From: Gammaproteobacteria bacterium UBA5078
Lineage (GTDB): Bacteria > Pseudomonadota > Gammaproteobacteria > Pseudomonadales > Pseudohongiellaceae
Direction: 5' to 3'
NCBI GenBank assembly: GCA_002416505.1
Contig: DIAM01000013.1
Location: 230,478-294,477 of the forward strand
DNA: 64,000 nt
Made by a program: the position numbers and the translations under genes. Shown piece by piece: positions 1-8,168 of the stretch. Below the pieces are notes generated by a model. That model was not told the origin of the DNA. It saw only the letters and a list, made by a program, of their open reading frames with translations, and did no database searches. Numbering within the stretch: position 1 is the first letter of the stretch; each line of letters starts with the position of its first letter.

Positions 1-84
1 AAGCAATGCGACAAGATGCGCTATAAGACCGATTACCGCCCCCTAGAGATTCTCATAGACCATAACTGGGTTTCATTGAACTAA
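1..84 (+). CDS. bpt: Aspartate/glutamate leucyltransferase, C-terminal end (partial)
   Basis: The first 84 bases read in frame 1 as 27 residues ending in TAA. They include MRYKTDYRPLEIL, which resembles the C-terminus of bacterial Bpt/Ate leucyl-tRNA-protein transferases, usually a K-x-S/R-Y-K-x-x-Y/F-R-P-x-E pattern before the end. These enzymes attach leucine to N-terminal Asp or Glu and feed the N-end rule pathway, whose adaptor and unfoldase ClpS and ClpA lie just downstream. The order bpt-infA-clpA is common in Pseudomonas relatives and supports the call. The rest of the gene is outside the window, so the catalytic part cannot be checked. Confidence 0.75.
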   Translation, partial: KQCDKMRYKTDYRPLEILIDHNWVSLN

Positions 85-230
85 GATCACGCCTCGCGGC
101 GCTGGACAGTAAACTTGCTTAAAAATGAAGGAGTTTTGCTTATTGGCACTAAATGGGGCAAAATGCGCGCACGTTTTTGTCCGCCCGCGGCCATTTTAGG
201 CCCGCTTACCCCAAACAGGATTGATTGTTA

Positions 231-449
231 ATGGCAAAAGAAGATCAGATCGAAATGGATGGTGAAGTTGTGGATACCCTTCCCAACACCATGTTTCGCG
301 TGAAGCTAGAGAACGGCCACATCGTGACCGCGCATATCTCTGGCAAAATGAGAAAAAACTACATCCGTATTCTGACCGGCGATCAGGTCAAAGTAGAACT
401 TACTCCTTACGACTTGAGCAAAGGCCGCATCACCTACCGCGCCCGCTAA
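231..449 (+). CDS. infA: Translation initiation factor IF-1
   Basis: A 72-residue S1/OB-fold protein that binds the ribosomal A site during initiation. The sequence is near-canonical: MAKEDQIEMDG at the start, VKLENGHIVTAHISGKMRKN in the middle, VELTPYDLSKGRITYR at the end. The frame also offers a TTG at 225, but the ATG at 231 gives the standard family start and length and has AGGA at 217-220 at workable spacing. It lies between bpt and the convergent clpA, from which it is separated by 19 bases. Very secure. Confidence 0.97.
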   Translation: MAKEDQIEMDGEVVDTLPNTMFRVKLENGHIVTAHISGKMRKNYIRILTGDQVKVELTPYDLSKGRITYRAR

Positions 450-456
450 GCGAAGT

Positions 457-480
457 AGCGAGAGCCACCTAGCCCTCGCT
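457..480. terminator. Hairpin between infA and clpA, possible bidirectional terminator
   Basis: AGCGAGAGC at 457-465 can pair with GCCCTCGCT at 472-480, with one mismatch and a six-base loop. The hairpin sits right after the infA stop and covers the clpA stop codon. There is no clear T-run on either side, so an intrinsic terminator is only a possibility; it is the only structure available in the 19-base gap. Confidence 0.3.
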
Positions 481-2763
481 CTTGCTCAGCTCCTTACCCT
501 CTGCGCTTTTACGGCCCTTGATCTCGAGCTTGACCTCGTCTTTTTCGATCGACACGACAACCTCGCCTCCATCCGTAAGTTCTCCGAATAGAATAGCCTC
601 TGCCAGCGCCTTCTTCAGCTTGTCTTGAATAAGCCTTGCCATCGGGCGTGCGCCCATCGTAAGGCTGTAGCCATGCTCAACAAACCAGTCGCGCGCACTG
701 TCATCGACATGCAGGGTGACCTTCTTATCATCTAGCTGCACCTGCAACTCGACCAAGAACTTATCCACTACCGTGCGAATCGTCTCGGTGCTTAGGGCGC
801 CGAACTGCACGATGGCATCGAGGCGGTTGCGGAACTCTGGGCTGAAGGTCTTCTTCAGCGCCTCCATGCCGTCGGTGCTGTGATTCTGCAACGTGAAGCC
901 AATAGAGGCGCGGGACATCTCTTGCGCGCCAGCATTGGTGGTCATTATGAGGATGACATTACGGAAATCCGCCTTGCGCCCGTTATTGTCCGTTAGCGCG
1001 CCGTGATCCATGACCTGCAGGAGCAAGTTAAAGACATCGGGATGCGCCTTCTCGATCTCGTCCAGCAGCAGGACACAATGCGGCGCCTTGCCAACTGCCT
1101 CGGTCAACAGGCCGCCCTGGTCGAAGCCCACATAACCGGGCGGAGCGCCGATCAAGCGAGACACCGTGTGGCGTTCCATATACTCGGACATGTCGAAACG
1201 AATCAACTCGATGCCGAGTATCTTCGCCAACTGCCGGCTGACCTCTGTCTTGCCCACACCCGTTGGCCCGGAGAACAGATAGGAGCCGATCGGCTTGTCT
1301 GGATGATTCAGGCCCGCGCGTGAGAGTTTGATAGCGGAGGCCAGATTCTCGATGGCCTCATCCTGCCCGAACACCACCATGCGCAAGTTCTCATCCAAAT
1401 TCTTGAGGGCTTGCACATCGGAGGTCGACACGTGTTTCGGCGGAATGCGCGCTATCGCGGCCACCACTCGCTCCATGTCCTGGGCCTGAATCAATTTCTT
1501 GCGCTTGCTAGCGGGCTGCAGGCGCTGATAGGCACCGGCCTCGTCGATCACATCGATGGCCTTGTCCGGCATGAAGCGATCGTTGATATAGCGACCGGCC
1601 AACTCCGAGGCGACCCGCAGCGAGTTATCGCTATAGCGCAGGTCATGATGTTCCTCGAAGCGCGACTTGAGCCCCTTGAGGATGCGATAGGTCGTCTCGA
1701 CATCCGGCTCATCCACATCGATCTTCTGGAAGCGGCGCGATAAGGCACGATCTTTCTCGAAAATGCCACGATATTCCTGATATGTCGTGGAACCTACGCA
1801 GCGCAGATCTCCCGAGGTCAGGACTGGCTTGAGCAGATTAGAGGCGTCCATGACACCGCCCGATGCGGCGCCGGCACCGATGATGGTATGAATTTCGTCG
1901 ATGAAGAGGATGGCCTTAGGGTTCTTCTTGAGCTCACCCAAGAGCGCCTTGAAGCGCTTCTCGAAGTCGCCGCGGTACTTAGTGCCGGCGAGCAAGGAGC
2001 CAAGATCGAGGGAATAGATGACATTGCCCTTGAGTACATCGGGCACCTGCCCTTCCACGATCATGCGGGCTAAGCCCTCGACCACGGCGGTCTTGCCGAC
2101 ACCAGACTCGCCAACGAGCAGGGGGTTGTTCTTGCGGCGTCGAGACAGGACTTGAATCAAGCGAGTGACCTCGGCGTCACGCCCGATAAGCGGATCGATC
2201 TTGCCGAGTGCGGCCTGCTCATTGAGGTTGCTCGCGAAACTCTCTAGCGCGCTCGCGGCTCGCTCGATGCCCTCTTCCTCGCCCTCCTGTTGCTGCGGCG
2301 AAGGCTCGGCCCCGCCGTCATGCCCTGGCACCTTGGACGTGCCATGGGTGATGTAATTGACGACATCGATGCGGGCGACATCTTGCTGGCGCAATAGGAA
2401 TACCGCCTGGCTCTCTTGTTCGCTGAATATCGCCACCAACACATTGGCGCCGGTGACCTCGCGCTTGCCGGAGGACTGCACATGGAACACCGCACGCTGC
2501 AGCACTCGCTGGAAGCCCAGGGTCGGCTGAGTCTCACGCTCGATCTCGAGCTCCGGAATTAGGGGAGTAGTAGAATCAACGAACTCGAGCAACTCGGCGC
2601 GCAGGCGCGCGAGGTCTGCGCCACAGGCATGCAAGACGTCCGCGGCGATATCGTTGTCCAGCAGCGCGAGCAGCAGGTGCTCTACCGTCATATATTCGTG
2701 TCGCTTCTTCCTGGCTCCGGAAAAGGCGCTGTTCAAAGTAATTTCTAGATCTTTGCTCAACAT
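469..2763 (-). CDS. clpA: ATP-dependent Clp protease ATP-binding subunit ClpA
   Basis: AAA+ unfoldase of the ClpAP protease. The N-domain (residues 1-140, starting MLSKDLEITLN) binds ClpS. The first AAA+ module has the P-loop GESGVGKT near residue 220 and Walker B LFIDEIH. The second has GPTGVGKT near residue 500, the pore segment GAPPGYVG and Walker B LLLDEIEKAH. The 764-residue length matches the family (E. coli 758). Its start has GGAAGG eight bases upstream. It follows clpS by 15 bases and is probably co-transcribed with it. ClpA, ClpS and the upstream Bpt together make an N-degron degradation route. No missing key motif was seen. Confidence 0.97.
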   Translation of the reverse strand: MLSKDLEITLNSAFSGARKKRHEYMTVEHLLLALLDNDIAADVLHACGADLARLRAELLEFVDSTTPLIPELEIERETQPTLGFQRVLQRAVFHVQSSGKREVTGANVLVAIFSEQESQAVFLLRQQDVARIDVVNYITHGTSKVPGHDGGAEPSPQQQEGEEEGIERAASALESFASNLNEQAALGKIDPLIGRDAEVTRLIQVLSRRRKNNPLLVGESGVGKTAVVEGLARMIVEGQVPDVLKGNVIYSLDLGSLLAGTKYRGDFEKRFKALLGELKKNPKAILFIDEIHTIIGAGAASGGVMDASNLLKPVLTSGDLRCVGSTTYQEYRGIFEKDRALSRRFQKIDVDEPDVETTYRILKGLKSRFEEHHDLRYSDNSLRVASELAGRYINDRFMPDKAIDVIDEAGAYQRLQPASKRKKLIQAQDMERVVAAIARIPPKHVSTSDVQALKNLDENLRMVVFGQDEAIENLASAIKLSRAGLNHPDKPIGSYLFSGPTGVGKTEVSRQLAKILGIELIRFDMSEYMERHTVSRLIGAPPGYVGFDQGGLLTEAVGKAPHCVLLLDEIEKAHPDVFNLLLQVMDHGALTDNNGRKADFRNVILIMTTNAGAQEMSRASIGFTLQNHSTDGMEALKKTFSPEFRNRLDAIVQFGALSTETIRTVVDKFLVELQVQLDDKKVTLHVDDSARDWFVEHGYSLTMGARPMARLIQDKLKKALAEAILFGELTDGGEVVVSIEKDEVKLEIKGRKSAEGKELSKSEG

Positions 2764-2778
2764 AGGATTGCCTTCCGT

Positions 2779-3165
2779 TTAACTATCTACTTCAACGTTA
2801 CAAAGAAGCGGTTGCTCGCATTCTTGGGAATAATCGTTAACTTGCTCGGCCTTGGTCTCCGCGACGTCCTTGGTATAGACCCCGCATACCGCCTTGCCCT
2901 CTGTGTGTACCTTTAACATGATCTGCGTTGCTTTCTCTACATTCAGATTGAAAAAAGAGCATAAGACATCGACTACAAAATCCATGGGCGTGTAATCGTC
3001 ATTAAAAATCACCACCTTATACATCGGTGGCTTAGCGAGCTTGGGGCGTACGGACGAGGTGGCAAGCGCCCCATCGCGGCCGTCGTCTGCGCCAGGGTCC
3101 CATTGCGCGCTCACTATTGGATGAACACGCTCTGAGCGCACGCCTGCATTGACTATCTCAATCAT
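2779..3165 (-). CDS. clpS: ATP-dependent Clp protease adaptor ClpS
   Basis: Small adaptor that hands N-degron substrates to ClpA. The core PPMYKVVIFNDDYTPMDFVV and the helix region EKATQIMLKVHTEGKAVCGVYTKDVAETK are typical, with the N-degron pocket residues in the FNDDYTPM segment. At 128 residues it is longer than the usual 105-120. The extra part is an N-terminal stretch of about 45 residues before the core, which in the family is flexible and enters the ClpA pore. The ATG at 3165 has AAGG four bases upstream. Lies upstream of clpA in the same direction and divergent from cspD. Confidence 0.95.
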   Translation of the reverse strand: MIEIVNAGVRSERVHPIVSAQWDPGADDGRDGALATSSVRPKLAKPPMYKVVIFNDDYTPMDFVVDVLCSFFNLNVEKATQIMLKVHTEGKAVCGVYTKDVAETKAEQVNDYSQECEQPLLCNVEVDS

Positions 3166-3368
3166 CTTGCCTTAATCCTGATTGCTAACTACGAAGATCG
3201 AATACGCGGGAACAACGAGACACCCCGCTATTGCACCCCATGATACGCCTGATTTATAGAATCGAAAAAATATTTAGCGCCCCACACTATCCGTGTGAAC
3301 CGTGCAATTGCGGGCACGATACCTGCTTACAGCTTGTTTTATGGGGGCACACAGGCCCGCTATCAACG

Positions 3369-3397
3369 TTGACAAGTATAAAGCAGTGCGTTATACG
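3369..3397 (+). promoter_or_regulatory. Predicted sigma-70 promoter of cspD
   Basis: A perfect -35 box TTGACA at 3369-3374 is followed by a 17-base spacer and a -10 box TATACG at 3392-3397. Transcription from near 3404 would give a leader of about 59 bases before the cspD ATG. Position and spacing are good; the -10 box matches four of six consensus bases. Confidence 0.6.
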
Positions 3398-3462
3398 AAG
3401 TGCTGCAAGTGTTAATCCTAAGTACAAAAAATAACAACAACACGTTACACGGGAGTTTTGCC

Positions 3463-3708
3463 ATGAATACTGGGCAAGTGAAGTGGTTCAATAACGCAAA
3501 AGGGTTTGGTTTTATTCTTCCTGATAATGGCGGCGACGATTTGTTCGCGCACTACTCGGCCATAGGGATGGAGGGCTACAAAACACTAAAGGCAGGGCAG
3601 ACTGTTTCGTTCGAAACCATTGAAGGTCCCAAGGGCCTGCATGCTGCCAATATCATACCAATAGGTCTGGAGCAGCCCCCCGGAGCACAGGCAGGTGAAG
3701 ACAATTGA
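3463..3708 (+). CDS. cspD: Cold-shock-domain protein, CspD-like
   Basis: An 81-residue cold-shock domain that binds single-stranded nucleic acid. It shows GQVKWFNNAKGFGFI with RNP1-like KGFGFI and the CspD-type DLFAHYSAIGMEGYKTLKAGQ, where HYS replaces the HFS of CspA-type proteins. In E. coli CspD inhibits replication and lies divergent from clpS-clpA, as here. The ATG at 3463 gives the standard N-terminus; an upstream extension to 3400 has no family support. A short Gly/Pro-rich tail follows the domain. A strong promoter and an intrinsic terminator frame it as a single-gene unit. Confidence 0.93.
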   Translation: MNTGQVKWFNNAKGFGFILPDNGGDDLFAHYSAIGMEGYKTLKAGQTVSFETIEGPKGLHAANIIPIGLEQPPGAQAGEDN

Positions 3709-3742
3709 TGTCCTTACACCTCTAAAACGCTAATTCCCAAAC

Positions 3743-3775
3743 AGCCCTTCACCATGCCTATGATGAAGGGCTTTT
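3743..3775 (+). terminator. Rho-independent terminator after cspD
   Basis: AGCCCTTCA at 3743-3751 pairs with TGAAGGGCT at 3764-3772. An inner CAT/ATG pairing tightens the loop, and TTTT follows at 3772-3775. It lies 35 bases after the cspD stop and before the convergent end of icd. This is the clearest intrinsic terminator in the window. Confidence 0.75.
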
Positions 3776-3810
3776 ACAAACCCCTTCCGACGATGCTTTC
3801 TGCAGATCGC

Positions 3811-6036
3811 TTACGCGCTTGCCAAAGCCTCGTTTAGGGTAGCGCTCGGCCGCATTGCGCTGGACGCCTTCGCAAGATCGGGCTGATAGTATCCACCGAT
3901 ATCCATCGGTTCGCCCTGAGAGTCATTCAACTCTTTTACAATCGTCTCTTCCTTCTGGCTTAGTTCGCCGGCGAGTTTCGCGAAACGCTGCTGCAATTGC
4001 GTGTCCTTGCTTTGCGCCGCAAGCGCCTGCGCCCAATACATCGCCAGGTAGAAATGACTGCCACGGTTGTCGAGCTTACCCACTTTACGATCGGGTGACT
4101 TGTCGTTATCTAGGAACTTGCCAGTCGCCTCATTCAAGGTCTGTGCAAGCACCAGTGCCTGCGCATTCTTAGTCTTAGTGCCAAGATCCTCGAGCGATAC
4201 CGCTAGCGCGAGAAACTCACCTAGTGAGTCCCAACGCAGGTGCCCCTCTTCCACGAATTGTTGAACGTGCTTAGGAGCCGAACCGCCTGCGCCAGTCTCG
4301 AACAAACCACCGCCTGCCAACAACGGCACGATGGACAACATCTTCGCGCTAGTACCCAGCTCGAGAATTGGGAAAAGATCGGTCAAATAATCGCGCAAAA
4401 CGTTGCCGGTGACGGAGATCGTGTCCTTGCCGTCCTTGATACGCTCGAGAGAGAAACGAATCGCCTCGACAGGAGACATGATAAGAATCTCCAGACCATC
4501 AGTGTTATGAGCTGGCAGATACTGCTTAACCTTCTTGATGAGTTCCCGATCATGCGCTCTGTTCTCGTCGAGCCAAAACACCGCTGGTGTAGAGGTGGCG
4601 CGTGCGCGTGTCACCGCGAGCTTCACCCAATCTTGAATCGGCAGGTCTTTGGTCTGACACATACGCCAGATGTCACCTTGCTCGACACTGTGTTCAAAAA
4701 TAAGCTTGCCGGACTCGTCGCTTACACGCACTTTGCCTGCGGCGGGAATCTTGAACGTCTTATCGTGTGAGCCGTACTCTTCTGCCTTCTGCGCCATCAG
4801 GCCAACGTTTGCAACGCTGCCCATGGTCGTCACATCGAATGCGCCGTGTTTCTTACAGAACTCGATGGTCTCTTGGTAGATCCCGGCGTAGCAACGATCT
4901 GGAATCATGGCCTTGGTGTCGTGCAATTTGCCATCGGATCCCCACATCTGCCCAGAGGAGCGAATCGCCGCGGGCATAGACGCATCCACGATGACATCAC
5001 TTGGCACGTGTAGATTAGTGATGCCCTTATCGGAGTCGACCATCGCCAGCGCTGGGCGTGTGCTGTAGACCGCCTGAATGTCTGCCTCGATCTGCTCGCG
5101 CTGGGCATCGGGAAGACGCTTGATCTTCTCGTAAACATCGCCGAGGCCATTCGCTGGATCCACGCCTAATTCTTTAAACACGGCCGCATATTTTTCGAAG
5201 ACGTCTTTGTAATACACCGTGACGGCGTGCCCAAACATGATGGGGTCGGACACTTTCATCATGGTCGCTTTCAGGTGCAGGGACAGCAAAACGCCGCTGC
5301 TCTTGGCGTCATCGATCTGCTCTGCGAAGAAAGCTCGCAGTGCCTTAGCGCGCATTACGGAGGCGTCGATCACCTCTCCTTCCAACAGCGCAGTCTTCTC
5401 TTTCAATACCGTCGCGACGCCATCGGCGCCGACGAACTCGATCTTCACGGCACCGGCCTTTTCGGCCACATAGGATTTCTCGCTCGAGTAGAAATCGCCA
5501 TCGCTCATGTTTGCCACATGGGATTTTGAATCGCTGGACCATTTGCCCATGGAGTGCGGATTCTTGCGCGCGTAGGCTTTCACCGGGGCCGCGACGCGGC
5601 GGTCGGAGTTGCCCTCACGCAGCACGGGGTTTACCGCACTGCCTAGCACCTTCGCGTAGCGCGCCTTGACGGCCTTATCTTCATCGCTAGTGGGATCTTC
5701 TGGATAATCGGGCAATGCATAGCCATGCTTCTGCAATTCTCTGATGGCGGCGTGCAGCTGGGGAATCGAGGCGCTGATATTCGGAAGCTTGATGATATTG
5801 GCCTCCGGCGTCTTAGCAAGATCGCCCAATTCGGCCAAGGCATCCGATTGTTGTTGTTCCGCACTCAGATAATCCGCAAAATTCGCGATTATGCGTCCCG
5901 CCAGGGAAATATCCTTAGTTGTTATGCTGATTCCTGCCGGCTCGGTAAAGGCTTGAATAATCGGGAGCAGTGAATAGGTGGCAAGCGCAGGAGCTTCATC
6001 AGTGATGGTATAGATTATCGTTGGAGCATTAGTCAT
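3811..6036 (-). CDS. icd: NADP-dependent isocitrate dehydrogenase, monomeric type
   Basis: Oxidative decarboxylation of isocitrate to 2-oxoglutarate in the TCA cycle, yielding NADPH. At 741 residues it has the size of the monomeric IDH-II family and is unrelated in sequence to the 416-residue dimeric E. coli Icd. Typical blocks are PTIIYTITDEAPALATYSLLP at the N-terminus, the central KKHGAFDVTTMGSVANVGLM, and DNRGSHFYLAMYWAQALAAQ near the C-terminus. AAGGAA lies six bases before the ATG. It stands divergent to rluE, the place where E. coli keeps the dimeric icd. Confidence 0.96.
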   Translation of the reverse strand: MTNAPTIIYTITDEAPALATYSLLPIIQAFTEPAGISITTKDISLAGRIIANFADYLSAEQQQSDALAELGDLAKTPEANIIKLPNISASIPQLHAAIRELQKHGYALPDYPEDPTSDEDKAVKARYAKVLGSAVNPVLREGNSDRRVAAPVKAYARKNPHSMGKWSSDSKSHVANMSDGDFYSSEKSYVAEKAGAVKIEFVGADGVATVLKEKTALLEGEVIDASVMRAKALRAFFAEQIDDAKSSGVLLSLHLKATMMKVSDPIMFGHAVTVYYKDVFEKYAAVFKELGVDPANGLGDVYEKIKRLPDAQREQIEADIQAVYSTRPALAMVDSDKGITNLHVPSDVIVDASMPAAIRSSGQMWGSDGKLHDTKAMIPDRCYAGIYQETIEFCKKHGAFDVTTMGSVANVGLMAQKAEEYGSHDKTFKIPAAGKVRVSDESGKLIFEHSVEQGDIWRMCQTKDLPIQDWVKLAVTRARATSTPAVFWLDENRAHDRELIKKVKQYLPAHNTDGLEILIMSPVEAIRFSLERIKDGKDTISVTGNVLRDYLTDLFPILELGTSAKMLSIVPLLAGGGLFETGAGGSAPKHVQQFVEEGHLRWDSLGEFLALAVSLEDLGTKTKNAQALVLAQTLNEATGKFLDNDKSPDRKVGKLDNRGSHFYLAMYWAQALAAQSKDTQLQQRFAKLAGELSQKEETIVKELNDSQGEPMDIGGYYQPDLAKASSAMRPSATLNEALASA

Positions 6037-6153
6037 AGTTGTTCCTTGTTTATGTAAACCGGATTCACCTTAGGGTTTTCAGTGGCGGGATAGACTTTTC
6101 TGATCTCTACACTGCGGCAGATTCGAGCGATCTGTCTTGATATTTTGCGGCGC

Positions 6154-6162
6154 ATTATAGCA
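6154..6162 (-). promoter_or_regulatory. Extended -10 element, predicted icd promoter
   Basis: On the minus strand the sequence reads TGCTATAAT, a perfect extended -10 (TGnTATAAT). No convincing -35 box lies at 16-18 bases, which is acceptable for extended -10 promoters. The leader to the icd ATG would be about 110 bases. Confidence 0.42.
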
Positions 6163-6262
6163 GTTGAGGCTTTGTTAGAATAGACGCAAACACGACGCGA
6201 AAAGCCCGCAAGAGGCGCAATTTCGCTGTTACCACGATCTCAAAGGACATTATTAACGCTTT

Positions 6263-6808
6263 ATGGCTAAGCTAATCCTACTCAACAAACCCTACGACAT
6301 GCTGTCACAGTTTACCGATCAAGGGGATCGCCAAACGCTGGCGGCGTGCATCGAGCAGAAGGGCTTCTACCCGGCGGGTCGCCTGGACCGAGACTCGGAG
6401 GGGCTTCTACTGCTCACCGACTGCGGCAAACTGCAGGCGCGCATCAGCGACCCGAAACACAAACTGGGCAAGGTCTATTGGGCCCAGGTAGAGGGCGAGA
6501 TCAGCGCTGAGGCTCTACAGGAGCTGACCAAGGGCGTGAAGCTGAAGGATGGCCTTACGCGGCCTGCACAGGCGCGACGCCTAGTCGATGTGGACGTGTG
6601 GCCACGCACTCCTCCGATCCGGGAGCGCAAACTGATTCCGACGTCTTGGGTGGAACTAACAATATACGAGGGCAAGAATCGGCAAGTTAGGCGGATGACG
6701 GCGGCAGTAGGCTACCCAACCCTGCGCCTAATCCGAGCCAGCATCGGCCCGTGGCAACTAGAGGGCCTGATGCCCGGTGAGTCGCGGATGATTGAGGTCG
6801 GTTCTTAA
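6263..6808 (+). CDS. rluE: 23S rRNA pseudouridine(2457) synthase RluE
   Basis: RsuA/RluB/E/F-family pseudouridine synthase, 181 residues. It has the catalytic motif GRLDRDSEGLLLLT (Asp near residue 40) and the second family block ERKLIPTSWVELTIYEGKNRQVRRMTAAVGYPTLRLIR. It lacks an N-terminal S4 domain, as RluE does, and the whole protein aligns well with E. coli RluE as remembered. Its place divergent to an isocitrate dehydrogenase gene matches E. coli and separates RluE from its paralogues. An AAGGA sequence lies rather far (about 15 bases) from the ATG, so the start is slightly uncertain. Confidence 0.9.
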   Translation: MAKLILLNKPYDMLSQFTDQGDRQTLAACIEQKGFYPAGRLDRDSEGLLLLTDCGKLQARISDPKHKLGKVYWAQVEGEISAEALQELTKGVKLKDGLTRPAQARRLVDVDVWPRTPPIRERKLIPTSWVELTIYEGKNRQVRRMTAAVGYPTLRLIRASIGPWQLEGLMPGESRMIEVGS

Positions 6809-6902
6809 ATTGAACATTTGTGTAGTCTGTCAAGGCGCTTCTGTTGGATTCGGCAATTTGGTTTAGAGGTTGGAGCCCCCTTACGAGGGTAAACGCGCTG
6901 CA

Positions 6903-6992
6903 CGGTAGGGGCTGCTGAGAGACGCCGTGAATACATCCATGTAGGCTTAGGCGCAGCATCCATGCTGCTTATACTCTCCTCAGCCCCCACCG
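6903..6992 (+). repeat. Structured intergenic repeat, copy 1
   Basis: The outer arms CGGTAGGGGCTG (6903-6914) and CAGCCCCCACCG (6981-6992) are inverted repeats with one mismatch. Inside lie two more perfect palindromes, TACATCCATGTA (6932-6943) and GCAGCATCCATGCTGC (6953-6968). Together they could fold into a three-way junction. The segment ACGCCGTGAATACATCCATG at 6922-6941 recurs in copy 2 with only the four central bases changed, so this is a real repeat family and not chance pairing. The form recalls REP/BIME-type dispersed elements; the family name is not known to me. Confidence 0.6.
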
Positions 6993-7141
6993 CACACCAG
7001 TCCTCGATTACAACGCTAATCATTCCGCCGAATCACCCGTGGCAAGTTCGGTAATTTGAGTTGTGCCCGAAATTAAGTTAGGAAAAGAACACTAATCTAG
7101 GTCGCACCTACAAAGTCAGAGTGGCAATGTGGGGTGCTTCG

Positions 7142-7184
7142 ATGCAGGACCATGAGCCGCCCGGCCGATGAATTGCTCCTGCAT
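7142..7184. repeat. Inverted repeat flanking copy 2
   Basis: ATGCAGGA at 7142-7149 pairs perfectly with TCCTGCAT at 7177-7184 around a 27-base interior that is GC-rich. It directly adjoins repeat copy 2 and may be part of a larger compound element. Confidence 0.4.
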
Positions 7185-7188
7185 TCTC

Positions 7189-7259
7189 GGCACGCCCGCC
7201 ATCCATGGCGGTCGGACGCGGCGACTGAGCCCCCATGGATGGGTCCACGGCGTGTCCAG
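7189..7259 (-). repeat. Structured intergenic repeat, copy 2 (inverted)
   Basis: Read on the minus strand this contains ACGCCGTGGACCCATCCATG, then GGCT and AG-n-CGC, the same order as copy 1. It again has two palindromes with a two-base centre: CCGCCATCCATGGCGG at 7196-7211 and CCCATGGATGGG at 7232-7243. Outer arms near 7187-7195 and 7249-7259 pair imperfectly (GGCACGCC with GGCGTGTCC). The two copies face each other about 200 bases apart. Confidence 0.55.
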
Positions 7260-7380
7260 CAGCGAAGTACGCCGCAGTGCCACTCGCGCTACGGAGCTCT
7301 AAACTAGACAGAACTGAACCGAATCATGACCACAAAACCAGAGGGGCAAAGTGAGGCGCTGTCGAAATTAGTAAAAGACG

Positions 7381-7395
7381 CCACCTTTTAAGTGG
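7381..7395 (-). terminator. Weak hairpin at the end of the moa operon
   Basis: On the minus strand CCACTTAAAAGGTGG forms a short stem that spans the moaE stop and is followed by CGTCTTTT. The stem is short with an internal mismatch, so this is only a candidate terminator for moaCDE. Confidence 0.28.
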
Positions 7396-7861
7396 TTTTT
7401 TCCCAGCGAGCTCGAGCCTGTTCGTCGCTGGCGCGGCTCTCTATCCATTCTGAGGTATCGCCCGCCTGCTGTTTCTTCCAGAACGGCGCCCGGGTTTTTA
7501 GGTAGTCCATGATGAATTCGGCCGCCGCGAAGGCGTCGCCGCGGTGGGTGCTCGCGACGCCCACGAAGACGATCTGATCCCCCGCGTGTAGTTCTCCTAC
7601 GCGGTGCACGACCTGGCTCGCCAAGACGTCCCAGCGCTGCTCTGCCTCGGCCACGATGTCCGCAAGCGCCTTCTCCGTCATGCCTGGGTAGTGTTCGAGG
7701 AACAGGCTCTTTACCGCCGGCTCGCTGCCCCTGTGCTCGGGCTCGTAGAACTCTCTGACTAGACCCGTAAAACAGGCGATGCCGCCTGCGTTGTCAGCCT
7801 CCTCGCGCAGGGCCGCATAGAGCTGGGCCACGTCGAAGTCGGCGCTGCGTACGCTGATCAC
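7388..7861 (-). CDS. moaE: Molybdopterin synthase catalytic subunit MoaE
   Basis: Large subunit of molybdopterin synthase, which with thiocarboxylated MoaD converts precursor Z (cPMP) to molybdopterin. Family blocks seen are LFLEHYPGMTEKAL, HRVGELHAGDQIVFVGVASTHRGDAF and the catalytic-lysine region KTRAPFWKKQ. The open frame runs further upstream through moaD, but MoaE proteins begin close to the ISVRSADFDV segment. A GTG at 7861 gives 157 residues; a TTG at 7867 that overlaps the moaD stop as TTGA is the alternative. Either implies translational coupling to moaD. Last gene of moaC-moaD-moaE. Confidence 0.93.
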   Translation of the reverse strand: MISVRSADFDVAQLYAALREEADNAGGIACFTGLVREFYEPEHRGSEPAVKSLFLEHYPGMTEKALADIVAEAEQRWDVLASQVVHRVGELHAGDQIVFVGVASTHRGDAFAAAEFIMDYLKTRAPFWKKQQAGDTSEWIESRASDEQARARWEKTT

Positions 7862-7863
7862 GC

Positions 7864-8118
7864 TCAACCCCCCGTCATCGGAGGGAAGAAGGCGATTTCT
7901 TCGCTCCCCTGCAGTGGATGGCTGCGCTCCACTATGGTCTGATTCACGGCCACCAGCACTCGCGATGGGTCCTCCAGCACCGCCCATTCCCCGGCGCGGC
8001 TCTGACTTAGGTGCCGGGCCAGTTGCTCTACACTGCCTACCTGCTCAGGCAGTGCTAGCTCCTCATTCTGAGCGCCGAGTGTCTCTCGCAGGCTCGCAAA
8101 GTACTGTATCTTCACCAT
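7864..8118 (-). CDS. moaD: Molybdopterin synthase sulfur carrier subunit MoaD
   Basis: An 84-residue ubiquitin-fold sulfur carrier. It begins MVKIQYFASLRETLG and ends in the diagnostic Gly-Gly (PPMTGG), which is adenylated by MoeB and converted to a thiocarboxylate. Other family features are VLVAVNQTIVERSHPLQGSEEIAFFPP. Lies about 50 bases after moaC and overlaps or abuts the moaE start. Confidence 0.94.
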   Translation of the reverse strand: MVKIQYFASLRETLGAQNEELALPEQVGSVEQLARHLSQSRAGEWAVLEDPSRVLVAVNQTIVERSHPLQGSEEIAFFPPMTGG

Positions 8119-8168
8119 AAATTAGTCCCCCGATTAAGCTATCCCTGTAAACCCTGCCCCTGAGGGTC

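Larger units (their letters stand above)
6809..7387. other. Gene-free region of 579 bases between rluE and moaE
   Basis: The longest non-coding stretch in the window. No open frame here shows protein-like character. It holds two related palindromic elements in opposite orientation (6903-6992 and 7189-7259) and a separate 8-base inverted repeat at 7142-7184. The stretches 6809-6902 and 6993-7141 show nothing I can interpret. The region lies between two genes that both end here (rluE and moaE converge), so it is probably a landing place for small repeats rather than a promoter region. Confidence 0.6.

Noticed and set aside
3231..3434. 67-codon frame upstream of cspD
   Set aside because: It runs across the strong cspD promoter, has no ribosome binding site and no family likeness.
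4240..4770. 176-codon frame opposite icd
   Set aside because: Antisense shadow inside the monomeric isocitrate dehydrogenase gene.
6687..7023. Overlapping minus-strand frames of 72-90 codons in the rluE-moaE gap
   Set aside because: They run through the palindromic repeats, are rich in Ser, Arg and Pro, and have no ribosome binding site.
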